Notes under the pieces: model-generated
Seen by the model: the letters and a program-made list of their open reading frames with translations, nothing else
Databases searched by the model: none
What the model was told of the DNA's origin: nothing
In this document: positions 8,388-17,383 of the stretch, piece by piece
Layout: each line of letters opens with the position of its first letter
How positions within the stretch are numbered: the first letter of the stretch is position 1
Assembly (NCBI GenBank): GCA_019359215.1
Contig: JAHHHS010000001.1
Coordinates: forward strand, 62,001 to 126,000
Source: Nostoc indistinguendum CM1-VF10
GTDB lineage: Bacteria > Cyanobacteriota > Cyanobacteriia > Cyanobacteriales > Nostocaceae
Direction of reading: 5' to 3'
DNA length: 64,000 bases
Program-made: the position numbers and the translations under genes

Positions 8388-9506
8388 ATGAACTCAGGAA
8401 TTGACCTTCAAGGAACTTTTATTGAATCCCTCCGGGATTTAGGTATACCAGCAGGAACAGCCAAAGCGATTTGGATGCCACTGCCAATGATACTGATGCT
8501 GATTGGGGCAACAGTGGGGGTATTAGTTGCCACTTGGCTAGAACGAAAGATTTCTGCCGCCGCACAGCAGCGAATTGGACCAGAATACCAGGGGCCTTTT
8601 GGGTTACTGGTACCTGTAGCGGATGGTTTGAAGTTGGTATTTAAAGAAGATATAGTACCAGCCAAATCTGACCCCTGGCTGTTTACCCTTGGCCCAATTA
8701 TTGTTGTGATTCCGGTGTTTCTGTCATTCCTGATCGTCCCCTTTGGGCAGAACATCGTAATTAGCAATGTCGGCATGGGTGTCTTTTTGTGGATTGCCTT
8801 ATCAAGCATTCAACCCATTGGCTTACTAATGGCTGGCTACGCATCTAATAACAAATACTCCCTCTTAGGGGGGTTGCGGGCAGCAGCGCAATCTATTAGT
8901 TATGAAATTCCTTTGGCATTGGCGGTGTTAGCGATCGCTATGATGTCTAACAGCCTCGACACCGTTGATATTGTCAATCAACAGTCTGGCTACGGCATCT
9001 TGGGCTGGAACATTTGGCGACAACCAATCGGTTTCTTGATCTTTTGGATAGCCGCTCTAGCTGAATGCGAACGATTACCCTTTGACTTACCAGAAGCGGA
9101 AGAAGAAATCGTCGCAGGCTATCAGACTGAATATTCAGGCATGAAATTCGGTCTTTTCTACCTGGGTTCTTACGTTAACTTGATCCTTTCTTCCTTACTA
9201 GTAGCAATTCTTTACCTGGGCGGTTGGGACTTTCCCATTCCCCTCAACCTCATCGCTGGTTGGGTGGGAGTCAGTGAACTAAATCCCGTGTTCCAGATAG
9301 TAACTGCGGCTTTGGGGATCACCATGACCGTGTTCAAAGCCTATCTACTAGTGTTTGTTGCCATCCTGTTGCGCTGGACAGTGCCACGGGTACGGATTGA
9401 CCAACTGTTAGATTTAGGATGGAAGTTTTTGTTGCCAGTTGGTTTGGTTAATCTCCTATTAACTGCCGCCCTGAAACTAGCCTTTCCCTTCGCCTTCGGG
9501 GGTTAG
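8388..9506 (+). CDS. ndhA: NDH-1 subunit 1 (NdhA / NuoH)
   Basis: A 372-residue membrane protein with about eight hydrophobic helices. NuoH-family hallmarks are plain: [19 protein letters not shown] in the first loop, the ADGLKL segment, and [20 protein letters not shown] in the large acidic loop that lines the quinone pocket. It belongs to the membrane arm of the thylakoid NDH-1 complex used in respiration, cyclic electron flow and CO2 uptake. It is first in the order ndhA-ndhI-ndhG-ndhE-nadK, an order conserved in cyanobacteria and partly in chloroplasts. Confidence 0.95.
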   Translation: MNSGIDLQGTFIESLRDLGIPAGTAKAIWMPLPMILMLIGATVGVLVATWLERKISAAAQQRIGPEYQGPFGLLVPVADGLKLVFKEDIVPAKSDPWLFTLGPIIVVIPVFLSFLIVPFGQNIVISNVGMGVFLWIALSSIQPIGLLMAGYASNNKYSLLGGLRAAAQSISYEIPLALAVLAIAMMSNSLDTVDIVNQQSGYGILGWNIWRQPIGFLIFWIAALAECERLPFDLPEAEEEIVAGYQTEYSGMKFGLFYLGSYVNLILSSLLVAILYLGGWDFPIPLNLIAGWVGVSELNPVFQIVTAALGITMTVFKAYLLVFVAILLRWTVPRVRIDQLLDLGWKFLLPVGLVNLLLTAALKLAFPFAFGG

Positions 9507-9585
9507 TCATTAGTCATTAGTCATTAGTCATTTGTACTAATGACCAAGGACAAAGGACAAGGGACAAGGGACAAATAAAGAGAGA
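9507..9585. repeat. Short tandem heptamer repeats between ndhA and ndhI
   Basis: Four to five copies of a TAGTCAT-type heptamer begin next to the ndhA stop. They are followed by TACTAATGACC and then AAGGACA/AGGGACA units. The first and second halves are partly complementary (TAGTCATT against ACTAATGAC), so the transcript could fold. These match the short tandemly repeated repetitive sequences known from Nostocaceae. Confidence 0.75.
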
Positions 9586-9595
9586 GTGAAACATA

Positions 9596-10180
9596 ATGCT
9601 AAAGTTCCTGAAACAAGTTGGTGATTACGCCAAAGAAACAGTACAAGCTGCACGTTACATTGGTCAGGGACTTTCTGTTACCTTTGACCATATGCGGCGG
9701 CGTCCGATTACGGTACAGTACCCTTACGAGAAACTGATTCCTGGCGAACGGTTTCGCGGTAGGATTCACTTTGAATTTGATAAGTGTATCGCCTGCGAAG
9801 TTTGTGTTCGCGTTTGTCCGATTAACCTGCCTGTGGTCGATTGGGAATTCGATAAAGCCAGCAAAAAGAAAAAACTCAACCACTACAGCATTGACTTCGG
9901 AGTTTGTATCTTTTGCGGTAATTGTGTGGAATTTTGCCCTACTAACTGTCTATCGATGACGGAAGAGTATGAACTTTCCACTTACGATCGCCATGAATTG
10001 AACTATGACAGCGTGGCACTGGGTCGTCTGCCCTACAAAGTAACAGATGACCCAATGGTTACACCACTGCGCGAACTAGTTTACCTACCCAAGGGCGTCC
10101 TCGAACCACATGGACTGCCCGCAGATGCGCCACGTCCGGGTGCGCGTCCAGAAGACTTGGTGGAACAAACAGAAAAATAA
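9596..10180 (+). CDS. ndhI: NDH-1 subunit I, 2x[4Fe-4S] protein
   Basis: A 194-residue peripheral-arm subunit. Two cluster-binding motifs are complete: [12 protein letters not shown] and [12 protein letters not shown], each CxxCxxCxxxCP, matching the N6a and N6b clusters of complex I. A positively charged N-terminal stretch ([14 protein letters not shown]) is typical of NdhI. It passes electrons towards plastoquinone beneath NdhA. The ribosome site is AGAGAGTGAA shortly before the ATG. The C-terminal 30 residues are proline-rich and poorly conserved in general. Confidence 0.95.
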   Translation: MLKFLKQVGDYAKETVQAARYIGQGLSVTFDHMRRRPITVQYPYEKLIPGERFRGRIHFEFDKCIACEVCVRVCPINLPVVDWEFDKASKKKKLNHYSIDFGVCIFCGNCVEFCPTNCLSMTEEYELSTYDRHELNYDSVALGRLPYKVTDDPMVTPLRELVYLPKGVLEPHGLPADAPRPGARPEDLVEQTEK

Positions 10181-10182
10181 AT

Positions 10183-10262
10183 GTCATTTGTCATTTGTCC
10201 TTTGTCTTTTACTAATGACCAATGACCAATGACCAATGACCAATAACCAATGACTAAGGACA
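10183..10262. repeat. Short tandem heptamer repeats between ndhI and ndhG
   Basis: TCATTTG and TCCTTTG units are followed by at least five AATGACC-type units and then ACTAAGGACAA. The first half (GTCATTTGTCCTTTGTC) is imperfectly complementary to the second, so an RNA hairpin within the operon is possible. It is the same repeat class as the ndhA-ndhI spacer but in the opposite order. Confidence 0.7.
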
Positions 10263-10269
10263 AAAAACA

Positions 10270-10884
10270 GTGAATCTAGCGGAAGGAGTACAGTTTGTAT
10301 CGCTTGGCATACTGGGCGTGATGATGATTGGGGCGGCCATCGGCGTGGTACTGTTCTCCAACATCGTCTATTCAGCCTTTATGCTGGGGGGCGTGTTCAT
10401 CAGCATAGCGGGAATCTACCTGTTGCTAAATGCTGATTTTGTTGCAGCTGCACAAATACTGATTTACGTTGGGGCAGTTAACGTGTTGATTTTGTTTGCC
10501 ATTATGTTGGTGAACAAGCGAGAGGATTTTGTAGCATTTCCCAACTCTTGGGTGCGGAAAGCCTTAACGGGTTTAGTCAGTGTAGGATTGTTTGGTCTTT
10601 TAAGCACAATGGTTCTGGCTACTCCTTGGGCTTACTCAACTCCTGCTGTGGCGGGTGGTGAAAGTTCGATAATTTTAATTGGAGAACATTTCTTCACTGA
10701 CTTTTTACTGCCTTTTGAACTGGCTTCCATTTTGCTGCTGATAGCGATGGTAGGAGCAATTATTTTGGCACGCCGCGAGTATTTGCCAGACCTGTTGACA
10801 CCATCTAAACTGGGGCAAACTGTTTTGACTTTGCAAGAACGCCCTAGAGAACTAGTATCAACAACTAGCGAAACAAAAGAGTAA
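10270..10884 (+). CDS. ndhG: NDH-1 subunit 6 (NdhG / NuoJ)
   Basis: A 204-residue protein with five hydrophobic helices. The family signature AAQILIYVGAVNVLILFAIML lies in the third helix and loop. The start is GTG at 10270, directly after the tandem repeats and without a strong Shine-Dalgarno sequence. It is a membrane-arm subunit of NDH-1. The C-terminal 25 residues (LTLQERPRELVS and after) are a cytoplasmic tail. Confidence 0.93.
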   Translation: MNLAEGVQFVSLGILGVMMIGAAIGVVLFSNIVYSAFMLGGVFISIAGIYLLLNADFVAAAQILIYVGAVNVLILFAIMLVNKREDFVAFPNSWVRKALTGLVSVGLFGLLSTMVLATPWAYSTPAVAGGESSIILIGEHFFTDFLLPFELASILLLIAMVGAIILARREYLPDLLTPSKLGQTVLTLQERPRELVSTTSETKE

Positions 10885-10943
10885 TATTTGCGACCTGAGT
10901 CGCAAATAGAAAGCCAGTTTTTTCAGGAGGGATACCCAGATTC

Positions 10944-11249
10944 ATGCAACTCCAGTACTTTTTATTACTAGCAGCAGCTTTATTCTGCATTGGCATCTTT
11001 GGTTTAATTACCAGCCGCAATGCTGTGCGGGTGCTGATGTCAATTGAGTTACTGCTCAATGCTGTTAATCTGAATTTAATGGCATTTTCCAACTTCCTCG
11101 ACTCAACATTAATTAAGGGTCAGGTTTTCACAGTATTTGTGATCACTGTGGCCGCAGCCGAGGCGGCGGTAGGTTTAGCGATCGTGCTTGCCATTTATCG
11201 CAACCGCGATACCGTCGATATGGAGCAGTTTAATCTCCTGAAGTGGTAA
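10944..11249 (+). CDS. ndhE: NDH-1 subunit 4L (NdhE / NuoK)
   Basis: A 101-residue protein with three membrane helices. Conserved glutamates lie in the helix [13 protein letters not shown] and in [12 protein letters not shown], the buried acidic residues used in proton translocation by NuoK. The length matches the family exactly. AGGAGGG at 10926-10932, about 12 bases before the ATG, is a strong ribosome binding site. It sits between ndhG and nadK in the same transcription direction. Confidence 0.95.
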   Translation: MQLQYFLLLAAALFCIGIFGLITSRNAVRVLMSIELLLNAVNLNLMAFSNFLDSTLIKGQVFTVFVITVAAAEAAVGLAIVLAIYRNRDTVDMEQFNLLKW

Positions 11250-11255
11250 CTGTGC

Positions 11256-12176
11256 GTGCAACTAAAGCAGGTAATCATTGCTTATAAAGCGCGGGATGCC
11301 CGGAGTAAACAATGGGCAGAAATCTGTGCTAAACAACTAGAAAGCCGCGAGTGCCATGTGTTGATGGGGCCTAGCGGGCCAAAAGACAACCCCTATCCTG
11401 TCTTTTTGGCTTCTGCGGGTCAACCAATCGATCTCGCTTTGGTGCTCGGTGGTGATGGTACTGTTTTAACTGGTGCCAGACATTTAGCCCCAGCCGGCAT
11501 CCCGATTCTGGGAGTGAATGTGGGAGGTCATCTGGGGTTTTTAACTGAGTCAGTGGAAGAGTTTCAGGATACTGAGAAAGTTTGGGATCGGCTGTTTGAG
11601 GATCGCTATGCTATCCAACGGCGGATGATGTTACAAGCTGCGGTGTATGAGGGTCATGGGCCTAATTTAGAACCAGTGAGTGAGCATTATCTGGCTTTGA
11701 ATGAATTTTGCGTCAAACCCGCCTCTGCTGACCGAATGATTACTTCTATTCTGGAAATGGAAATCGACGGTGAAGTAGTCGATCAGTACGTTGGGGACGG
11801 GTTGATTATTTCCACCCCCACAGGTTCCACTGGTTACACCGTTTCTGCTAATGGGCCAATTATGCATGATGGTATGGAGGCGATTACCATCACTCCTATT
11901 TGTGCAATGAGCCTTTCTAGTCGCCCCCTCGTTTTACCCCCTGGTTCTGTGGTGAGTATTTGGCCTTTGGGGGATTACGATTTGAGTACGAAGCTGTGGA
12001 CAGATGGGGTTTTGGGGACTTCAATTTGGCCGGGACACCGCGTTGATGTGCGGATGGCAGATTGTCGGGCTAAATTTATTATTTTGCGCGAGAACAATTC
12101 CTACTATCAAACGCTGCGGGAGAAGTTGCTTTGGGCAGGTACAAGAGTTCACTACAGCAATAATCACCGTAATTAA
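11256..12176 (+). CDS. nadK: NAD kinase
   Basis: A 306-residue protein with the NAD kinase core: LVLGGDGTVL (the GGDG nucleotide motif), GVNVGGHLGFL, LALNEFCV, and TPTGSTGYTVSANGPI near residue 190. It phosphorylates NAD to NADP. The start is a GTG (11256) only six bases after the ndhE stop, so it is probably translated from the ndh transcript. Cyanobacteria usually have two NAD kinases; linkage to ndhE marks this one. The linkage fits supply of NADP(H) for photosynthetic electron transport, which is inference. Confidence 0.92.
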   Translation: MQLKQVIIAYKARDARSKQWAEICAKQLESRECHVLMGPSGPKDNPYPVFLASAGQPIDLALVLGGDGTVLTGARHLAPAGIPILGVNVGGHLGFLTESVEEFQDTEKVWDRLFEDRYAIQRRMMLQAAVYEGHGPNLEPVSEHYLALNEFCVKPASADRMITSILEMEIDGEVVDQYVGDGLIISTPTGSTGYTVSANGPIMHDGMEAITITPICAMSLSSRPLVLPPGSVVSIWPLGDYDLSTKLWTDGVLGTSIWPGHRVDVRMADCRAKFIILRENNSYYQTLREKLLWAGTRVHYSNNHRN

Positions 12177-12205
12177 TTCAGTATTTTAGAGTGCATTTAC
12201 CGCAG

Positions 12206-12252
12206 ATTGCGTAGGCGTAGCCCGTCGTAGACATCGCGTAGGCATCGTAACC
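12206..12252. repeat. Dispersed GCGTAGGC/GTAGAC palindromic repeat
   Basis: Between nadK and its terminator lies a GC-rich run (GCGTAGGCGTAGCCCGTCG, then TAGACATCGCGTAGGCATCG). Related segments occur at about 16575-16610, 16849-16876, 17300-17330, 22478-22530, 38715-38750 and 46495-46580. They behave as a mobile or duplicating intergenic repeat of Nostoc-type genomes and carry no gene. Confidence 0.6.
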
Positions 12253-12265
12253 AAAATTATCCAAG

Positions 12266-12289
12266 CCCCTGGATTCATCCGGGGGTTTT
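12266..12289 (+). terminator. Rho-independent terminator after the ndh-nadK operon
   Basis: The hairpin CCCCTGGA-TTCA-TCCGGGG (one T-G wobble) is followed by TTTTC. It lies about 90 bases after the nadK stop on the same strand and is the natural end of the ndhAIGE-nadK transcript. Confidence 0.7.
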
Positions 12290-12556
12290 CTGTCCTAATT
12301 TGGATTTTCTTCGCTAAATTGCATTTATAGCGTATATCAAAGGGAAATTTTGTATCTTATTGCCAGATTTCTTGGTAATTAATGCTCATAATAAAAGCAC
12401 TCTACCTCTAATCTAAAAGAGTAAAAAGCTCTCTAGAGGTTCTTTTATCGAAAACCGTATCAATCACGCTTCGACACATTAATGCATAATGTGAGCTATT
12501 TGTATAGTGCTTAAATCCTAGTAGAATATTTTCGCAAATCGTAAGTAGGAAGATAG

Positions 12557-13339
12557 ATGGAAGTTTCTGGACGCAACATCAATTACCCGCTAAATCCTCC
12601 TCCCTCTCTGGAAGATTTTCCCGTCCTTCAAACTGAAAAATATATCCTACGACTGGCATCAACTGAAGAAGAATTAGAATCAATCTTTCGGTTGCGCTTT
12701 GAAGTTTTTAATCTTGAACTAGGCTTGGGATTTTCGGCTTCTAAGTTTACCCAGATGGATATAGATAAGTTTGATGCAGTTTGCCATCATTTAATCTTGA
12801 TCTCCAAACAAACGGGTAAAACAATTGGAACTTATCGGATGCAAACCTATACAATGGCTTCTCAAAGACTAGGCTTTGATGCTGCCGATATATTTAATCT
12901 TAATGCGATTCCTAATTCTGTGCTTCAGGCATCAGTTGAAGTTGGACGTGCATGTATAGTTAAAGAATACCGCAATATTCAGGCACTTTTACTATTATGG
13001 AAAGGGCTAGCAAATTATCTAATCTGGAGTAGAAATCAATATTTCTTTGGCTGTGCATCATTACTAACGGAATGTCCTTTAAAAGCTACTTGCACTTATG
13101 ATTATTTTCAGCAGAGTGGCTTGATGCATCCAAGTATTTTGGTTTATCCAAACTCACAATTTTGTCTAAAAATGCCGCATAAATGCCCAGATTCATCCAA
13201 CGTCGAAATACCTAAAATTTTGCAAGCATACTTAAGTATTGGAGTTAAAATATGCAGTATTCCAGCTATTGATAGGCAGTTTAAAACTATTGATTTTTTA
13301 ACTATATCTAATACCAAAGACTTTGCTAGATGGCGTTAG
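12557..13339 (+). CDS. GNAT-type N-acyltransferase (OlsB / acyl-homoserine-lactone-synthase-like fold)
   Basis: A 260-residue protein of the Acetyltransf_5 group. Recognisable segments are EELESIFRLRFEVFNLELG near residue 38, GTYRMQ in the core strand, VEVGRACIVKEYRN with the following acyl-binding helix ALLLLWKGLANYL, and a late YLSIGVKICSIPAIDRQFKTIDFL. In relatives such as OlsB this fold transfers acyl chains from acyl carrier protein to an amine. No lyso-lipid O-acyltransferase gene is adjacent, so ornithine-lipid synthesis is only one option. The gene stands alone with a long AT-rich upstream region. Confidence 0.75.
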   Translation: MEVSGRNINYPLNPPPSLEDFPVLQTEKYILRLASTEEELESIFRLRFEVFNLELGLGFSASKFTQMDIDKFDAVCHHLILISKQTGKTIGTYRMQTYTMASQRLGFDAADIFNLNAIPNSVLQASVEVGRACIVKEYRNIQALLLLWKGLANYLIWSRNQYFFGCASLLTECPLKATCTYDYFQQSGLMHPSILVYPNSQFCLKMPHKCPDSSNVEIPKILQAYLSIGVKICSIPAIDRQFKTIDFLTISNTKDFARWR

Positions 13340-13402
13340 CTAATATTGTAAAAATTCTCTAACTTGAATTCTCCTTATTACCTTGTAGGGAACTCAGAAC
13401 TT

Positions 13403-13435
13403 CCATAAAATTTGGGCTAAACCCAAATTTTATGG
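13403..13435. terminator. Perfect 14-bp hairpin between convergent genes
   Basis: CCATAAAATTTGGG, a 5-base loop, then its exact complement. It lies 60 bases after the acyltransferase stop and ahead of the S74 remnant on the other strand. There is no U-run on either side, so it may be a factor-independent terminator of atypical form, an mRNA 3'-end stabiliser or a small repeat. Confidence 0.45.
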
Positions 13436-13586
13436 AGATTAGAATCGAAGGGCTGGCTTGCAAGGGTAGGTATTTAAAAAAGGCATAGATAATTAGGACT
13501 AGTACCGCAAGGTGGAAGTCAAAAGTCAAAACAATTGTATTCCATTCCTTTGCGCCATTTGAAATGGTATGTTTAGTCTCAATTAT

Positions 13587-13761
13587 TTACCTTTTAACAT
13601 TTTTGTCTTCCAATGCTCTTACTTTGTCTGACAATGCTAAAATTGTTTTTTGCTGTTCCTGAACAACTTTGGTTAGTATCCCTACAATATCCATAGAACT
13701 GAGTCCATTTCTATCAGGGGTTGCTACAAGCTCTGGAACATCTTCTGCAATGAATCCGCGT
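13587..13761 (-). pseudogene. Remnant of a peptidase S74 (phage tail-spike chaperone) domain
   Basis: On the minus strand 57 codons read RGFIAEDVPELVATPDR, then GLSSMDIVGILTKVVQEQQ and a coiled-coil tail ending in KR-stop. This is the C-terminal half of an intramolecular chaperone (Peptidase_S74) domain, which trimerises and self-cleaves at the end of tail-spike, endosialidase-type and some bacterial fibre proteins. A stop codon lies directly upstream in frame, and beyond that the sequence runs into the 3' end of the GGDEF-EAL gene. It is a decayed or truncated copy; the parent protein is gone from this site. Confidence 0.65.
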
Positions 13762-13785
13762 TATCCAAATCCTCTCAAAAAAGCT

Positions 13786-16452
13786 TTACCACTGAGGATT
13801 TGTCAAGATTAATGCCACTGCTGCCGCGTTATCCAACGGACACGAGAAAAAATATCCTTGTCCACATTTACAGTTCAATTTTCTCAGAAATGCTAGCTGC
13901 TCTTTTGTCTGCACTCCTTCGGCGGTCACATCCATACCTAATTTGTGTGCCAGTGTAATAATTGTCTCGATAATTTCTAAATTCTTGCCATTAGCATCTA
14001 TTGGGCTGACGAAGGAACGGTCAATCTTCAACACACTAATCGGAAAGCTATGAAGACGGCTTAAAGAAGAGTAGCCTGTGCCGAAATCATCAATTGATAA
14101 CTCAATGCCCATTTTCCGAAGTTTTGAAAGTGCGGCATTTGCCTCATCATCATTTTTCATAATTACACTTTCAGTAATTTCTAACATGAGACTGCCAGCA
14201 TCAAGACCAGTCGAGTGCAAAATTTCCCCAATCTGCTCAATCAAATTCGGTTGAGAAAATTGCTTGACTGAGAGATTAACGCTGATTTTCTCTAACGAGT
14301 TTATGCGATCACGCACTCGCCAAGTTTGCATCTGGCGGCACGCCTCATGTAGGGCCCAGTAGCCAATCTCGACAATCAGTCCGGTTTCTTCTGCCAGAGG
14401 GACGAAATCTGTTGGCAAAATTAGACCACGCTCTGGATGCTGCCAGCGCAGCAAAGCCTCAAAGCCTAAAATCCTGCCACTAGTCAGGGAAACAATCGGT
14501 TGGTAATAAACTTCAAACTCGTGGCGTTCGATCGCTCGGCGTAGATCGTTCTCTAACTGCAATCTAGCCAGAGCATTACTATACATCTCTGGGTTGAATA
14601 GTTCATAGCGTGCTTTGCCCAGCGCCTTGGCTCGGTACATAGCCGTATCAGCGTCTCTTAGCAAGTTTTCTGCTTGGTCATAGTCTACTGTCGAACTCAG
14701 GGCGATGCCAATACTTGCTGTTGTAGATACTTCTTGCCCGTCAAGCTCAAAAGGTAATGTCAATTCTTGTTGAATCTGCTCAACTACTTTGATGGCATCT
14801 GATAAATTCTGGATTTCGTCAAGCAGGATTGTAAATTCGTCTCCCCCAAGCCGTGCAGCTGTATCCGTGGAGCGTATACATACTTCTAATCTATTTGCAA
14901 TAGCAATTAGAAATTGGTCTCCTTTTAGGTGTCCGAGACTGTCATTGATCACCTTAAACCGATCCAGGTCGAGAAATATTACAGCAAATAAATAATTCTC
15001 CTGCCGTTTGGCTCGCTGGAGACTCTGTTTTAAACGCTCCATAAAGAAAGCTCGGTTGGGTAGACCTGTTAGTGCATCGTGAAACGCATTATGTAGCAAC
15101 TGCTCCTCTGCCTGCTTGCGCTCGTTAATTTCAGCTTCTAACTGCCTGTTAACCTCTAATAGTCCAGCAAATGACTCTTGTAATTGAGTAGCCATTTGAT
15201 TATAAGCTTGACCGAGAACTCTTAGTTCGTTGATACCGTCTACTGTAACGGTTTGGTCTAACTTCCCATTAGCAATTTCCTTAGAGGCAAAGCTCAAATA
15301 GAGAATCGGTTGAGTAATCCAATGAGAAGTAATCACTCCTATGACTGTAGCTAGTATCAAGGCTCCTAAACACAGCAAAATAGTGGTTCGGGTGTTGGCT
15401 TCGATATGCTCCATAAAGTCGCCTTCGGGAACCACTACGATAATCATCCAATTTAGCCCACAGTCGGCTGCGAAGGGCATTAAGTGTACGAATTGCCGCT
15501 TGCGATCAATTTCAAATTCTAGCTGCTGGCTAGAAGAAATGTTTCTAAAGCTACCAAAACGTGCCTGCAAATATTGTGTTGTTAGATGAGTGATCCGATC
15601 GCTGCTGGCGATCGCTCTGAGCCGTTTGTAAGTTTTTTTGCCACCTTGATCACTCACAATGAAAGGTTGCTCTGCCGTTGAAGTTGCTACCAAATCTCCA
15701 GAATGCTCGACAATAAAGGTCTTTCCTGAACGACCAATCTTTAAACTGTGTAAAAACTCATTCAGTTGCCAGAGAGATAACGTTGCATTCGTCACTCCAA
15801 GCAAAGTACCTGTCTGGTCATAAAGAGGTTGGGTTGCACTGAACGCTAGCCCTGATGAAGAGAAATAGGGATAAATTTCTGTGCAAGTAGATTTACCTGC
15901 TTTCACAGCATTTGTGTACCAGGGGCGAGTGCGAGGATCAAAGATTTTGTTAACTTGAATTAACTTGACACGATTACCTTGATGATCTGTCGCATAAGTA
16001 TAGTAATTATTACGTGTTGATTGATCTCTTTTTCGGATGACTAGTGAACCATCTTTAAGGCGATCAACCGAATGAATATCTCCTTGTGTATTTGCAAAAG
16101 CGATCGGGTTTAAGGTCTTGAATAACTGTATTTGATGCCATAAATGGTGTTCTAAAATTTTTCCATTTTTTAAACTTAGCTCACCAACATGGACAGAATT
16201 GGCGTTAATCTGAGTGACGAGTTGAGGGATTTCTATGTAATCGGTGATATGTTGATGAATCCGAGTAGTAACTTCATTTTGCAGCTGAGTAGCAACCTCA
16301 GTAACAGCTTTCTGACCATTTTTTATAGAGAAGAATGCTGTTAATCCTACAGCAGCAGAGATTTGCAGGATGAAAGGTACTACAAGAGCTACACGGAGCG
16401 GCACCCTCAATAACCCTTTTGGAATCGGACGCAACAAGTTCTGCTGTGGCAT
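13786..16452 (-). CDS. Membrane sensor diguanylate cyclase / phosphodiesterase (Cache-HAMP-GGDEF-EAL)
   Basis: An 888-residue protein. A membrane helix lies at about 20-42, then an extracytoplasmic double-Cache-like sensor (about 45-350), a second helix (355-378) and a HAMP domain (378-430). A short coiled coil precedes GGDEF (about 455-620), with GGDEF at 536-540 and an allosteric I-site RSTD at 527-530. The EAL domain (635-880) has EALLRW at 665-670, an NLS asparagine and DDFGTGYSS. Both active sites look complete, so it may make and break c-di-GMP according to the sensed ligand. Its sensor half resembles that of the histidine kinase at 34127-36775. No response regulator is adjacent. Confidence 0.9.
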   Translation of the reverse strand: MPQQNLLRPIPKGLLRVPLRVALVVPFILQISAAVGLTAFFSIKNGQKAVTEVATQLQNEVTTRIHQHITDYIEIPQLVTQINANSVHVGELSLKNGKILEHHLWHQIQLFKTLNPIAFANTQGDIHSVDRLKDGSLVIRKRDQSTRNNYYTYATDHQGNRVKLIQVNKIFDPRTRPWYTNAVKAGKSTCTEIYPYFSSSGLAFSATQPLYDQTGTLLGVTNATLSLWQLNEFLHSLKIGRSGKTFIVEHSGDLVATSTAEQPFIVSDQGGKKTYKRLRAIASSDRITHLTTQYLQARFGSFRNISSSQQLEFEIDRKRQFVHLMPFAADCGLNWMIIVVVPEGDFMEHIEANTRTTILLCLGALILATVIGVITSHWITQPILYLSFASKEIANGKLDQTVTVDGINELRVLGQAYNQMATQLQESFAGLLEVNRQLEAEINERKQAEEQLLHNAFHDALTGLPNRAFFMERLKQSLQRAKRQENYLFAVIFLDLDRFKVINDSLGHLKGDQFLIAIANRLEVCIRSTDTAARLGGDEFTILLDEIQNLSDAIKVVEQIQQELTLPFELDGQEVSTTASIGIALSSTVDYDQAENLLRDADTAMYRAKALGKARYELFNPEMYSNALARLQLENDLRRAIERHEFEVYYQPIVSLTSGRILGFEALLRWQHPERGLILPTDFVPLAEETGLIVEIGYWALHEACRQMQTWRVRDRINSLEKISVNLSVKQFSQPNLIEQIGEILHSTGLDAGSLMLEITESVIMKNDDEANAALSKLRKMGIELSIDDFGTGYSSLSRLHSFPISVLKIDRSFVSPIDANGKNLEIIETIITLAHKLGMDVTAEGVQTKEQLAFLRKLNCKCGQGYFFSCPLDNAAAVALILTNPQW

Positions 16453-16631
16453 CTGCGCGATCTTAGCCTCGCATAAGTTAAAAGCAAGAGTTGTCTTGCC
16501 AAGGCAGTATTTTCAATCTGCTGATACAGCTACTTTAAACTGCTATCTCGAGTTCTTATCAGTTAACAATAACGAGCGGCATAGGCATAGACTGCCGTAG
16601 GCATTGCCCGTTCTCCTCCCTCCCCTATGCT

Positions 16632-16966
16632 CTACGGTGTAAACACAAGTATGACCAGCATAGGTTTCAACTCTTCTAGGAGTTTCGTCGTGGCGTGACA
16701 AGTTCGCCGAAATAGCAAATGGGTACGCCGAAATAGCAAATGGGTTCGCCGAAATAACAAATGGGTTCGCCGAAATAACAAATGGGTTCGCCGAAATAGC
16801 AAATGGGTACGCCGAAATAGCAAATGGGTACGCCGAAATAACAAATGCGTTGGCGTAGACCGCTGTAGGCATCGCCATGATTGCAGCAATTTAGCTTTGT
16901 CACGCCAGCGAACGCACTGCAATTCTTTGGTGGATGAAGTTTTTCCGACTTGTGTGTACACCGTAG
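16632..16966. mobile_element. Inverted-repeat-bounded element carrying a 21-bp minisatellite
   Basis: The left arm 16632-16650 (CTACGGTGTAAACACAAGT) is repeated inverted at 16948-16966 with a single mismatch. Between them lie the seven-copy tandem repeat and a GCGTAGACC-type dispersed repeat. Single copies of the same arm (TGTGTACACCGTAGCC) occur at about 36922-36940, 37031-37047 and 42444-42461. The structure resembles a MITE or a composite intergenic repeat. Minus-strand frames across it are products of the 21-bp periodicity. Confidence 0.6.
16702..16848. repeat. 21-bp tandem repeat, seven copies
   Basis: The unit G-T-[T/A]-CGCCGAAATA-[G/A]-CAAATGG occurs seven times head to tail with two variable positions. 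Because 21 is a multiple of three, all frames stay open on the minus strand and give heptapeptide repeats (for example NPFVISA). I regard these as coincidental because no conserved protein flanks them. Confidence 0.9.
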
Positions 16967-17383
16967 CCCCTATGCTGGAGGCAAGGAACAATCCTTCGTT
17001 CAACCTTAGACAATGCCCTTTTCACAAGGTGGGAGAATTGAGAATTATAACCCGCAAAGTGATCGCCGAATGCACGGTAGCTGTGGATTCGTTTTACCAC
17101 AGATGCAGCTACACTTAGTGTATTTTACACTCCATTCGGATCTCGGTTTCAAAACTAAGTCTAGTTTTGCGGGATTTGATACAACCTTGTCCAATTCTTT
17201 TTGTAGTTAATAAAGGAGAGGTGTTGATTGCCAATCTTCCCAATCAAATTAAAGTGCAGTTAGCGATGTTTAACAAATAGGCTGCGCTTGAAATTTTGGC
17301 GATGTCTACGGCGGGCGTAGCTACGACACCTCATCCACTCTGCTTAATTAGATGATTTGAGAAAATTTTTAGGAAACCCACTT

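Noticed and set aside
16702..16848. Possible CRISPR array
   Set aside because: The units are directly adjacent without spacers and no cas genes are present; it is a minisatellite.
16543..17003. Minus-strand frames with heptapeptide repeats (NPFVISA, RTHLLFR, GVPICYFG)
   Set aside because: They arise from the 21-bp tandem repeat, which keeps all three frames open; no conserved protein flanks the array.
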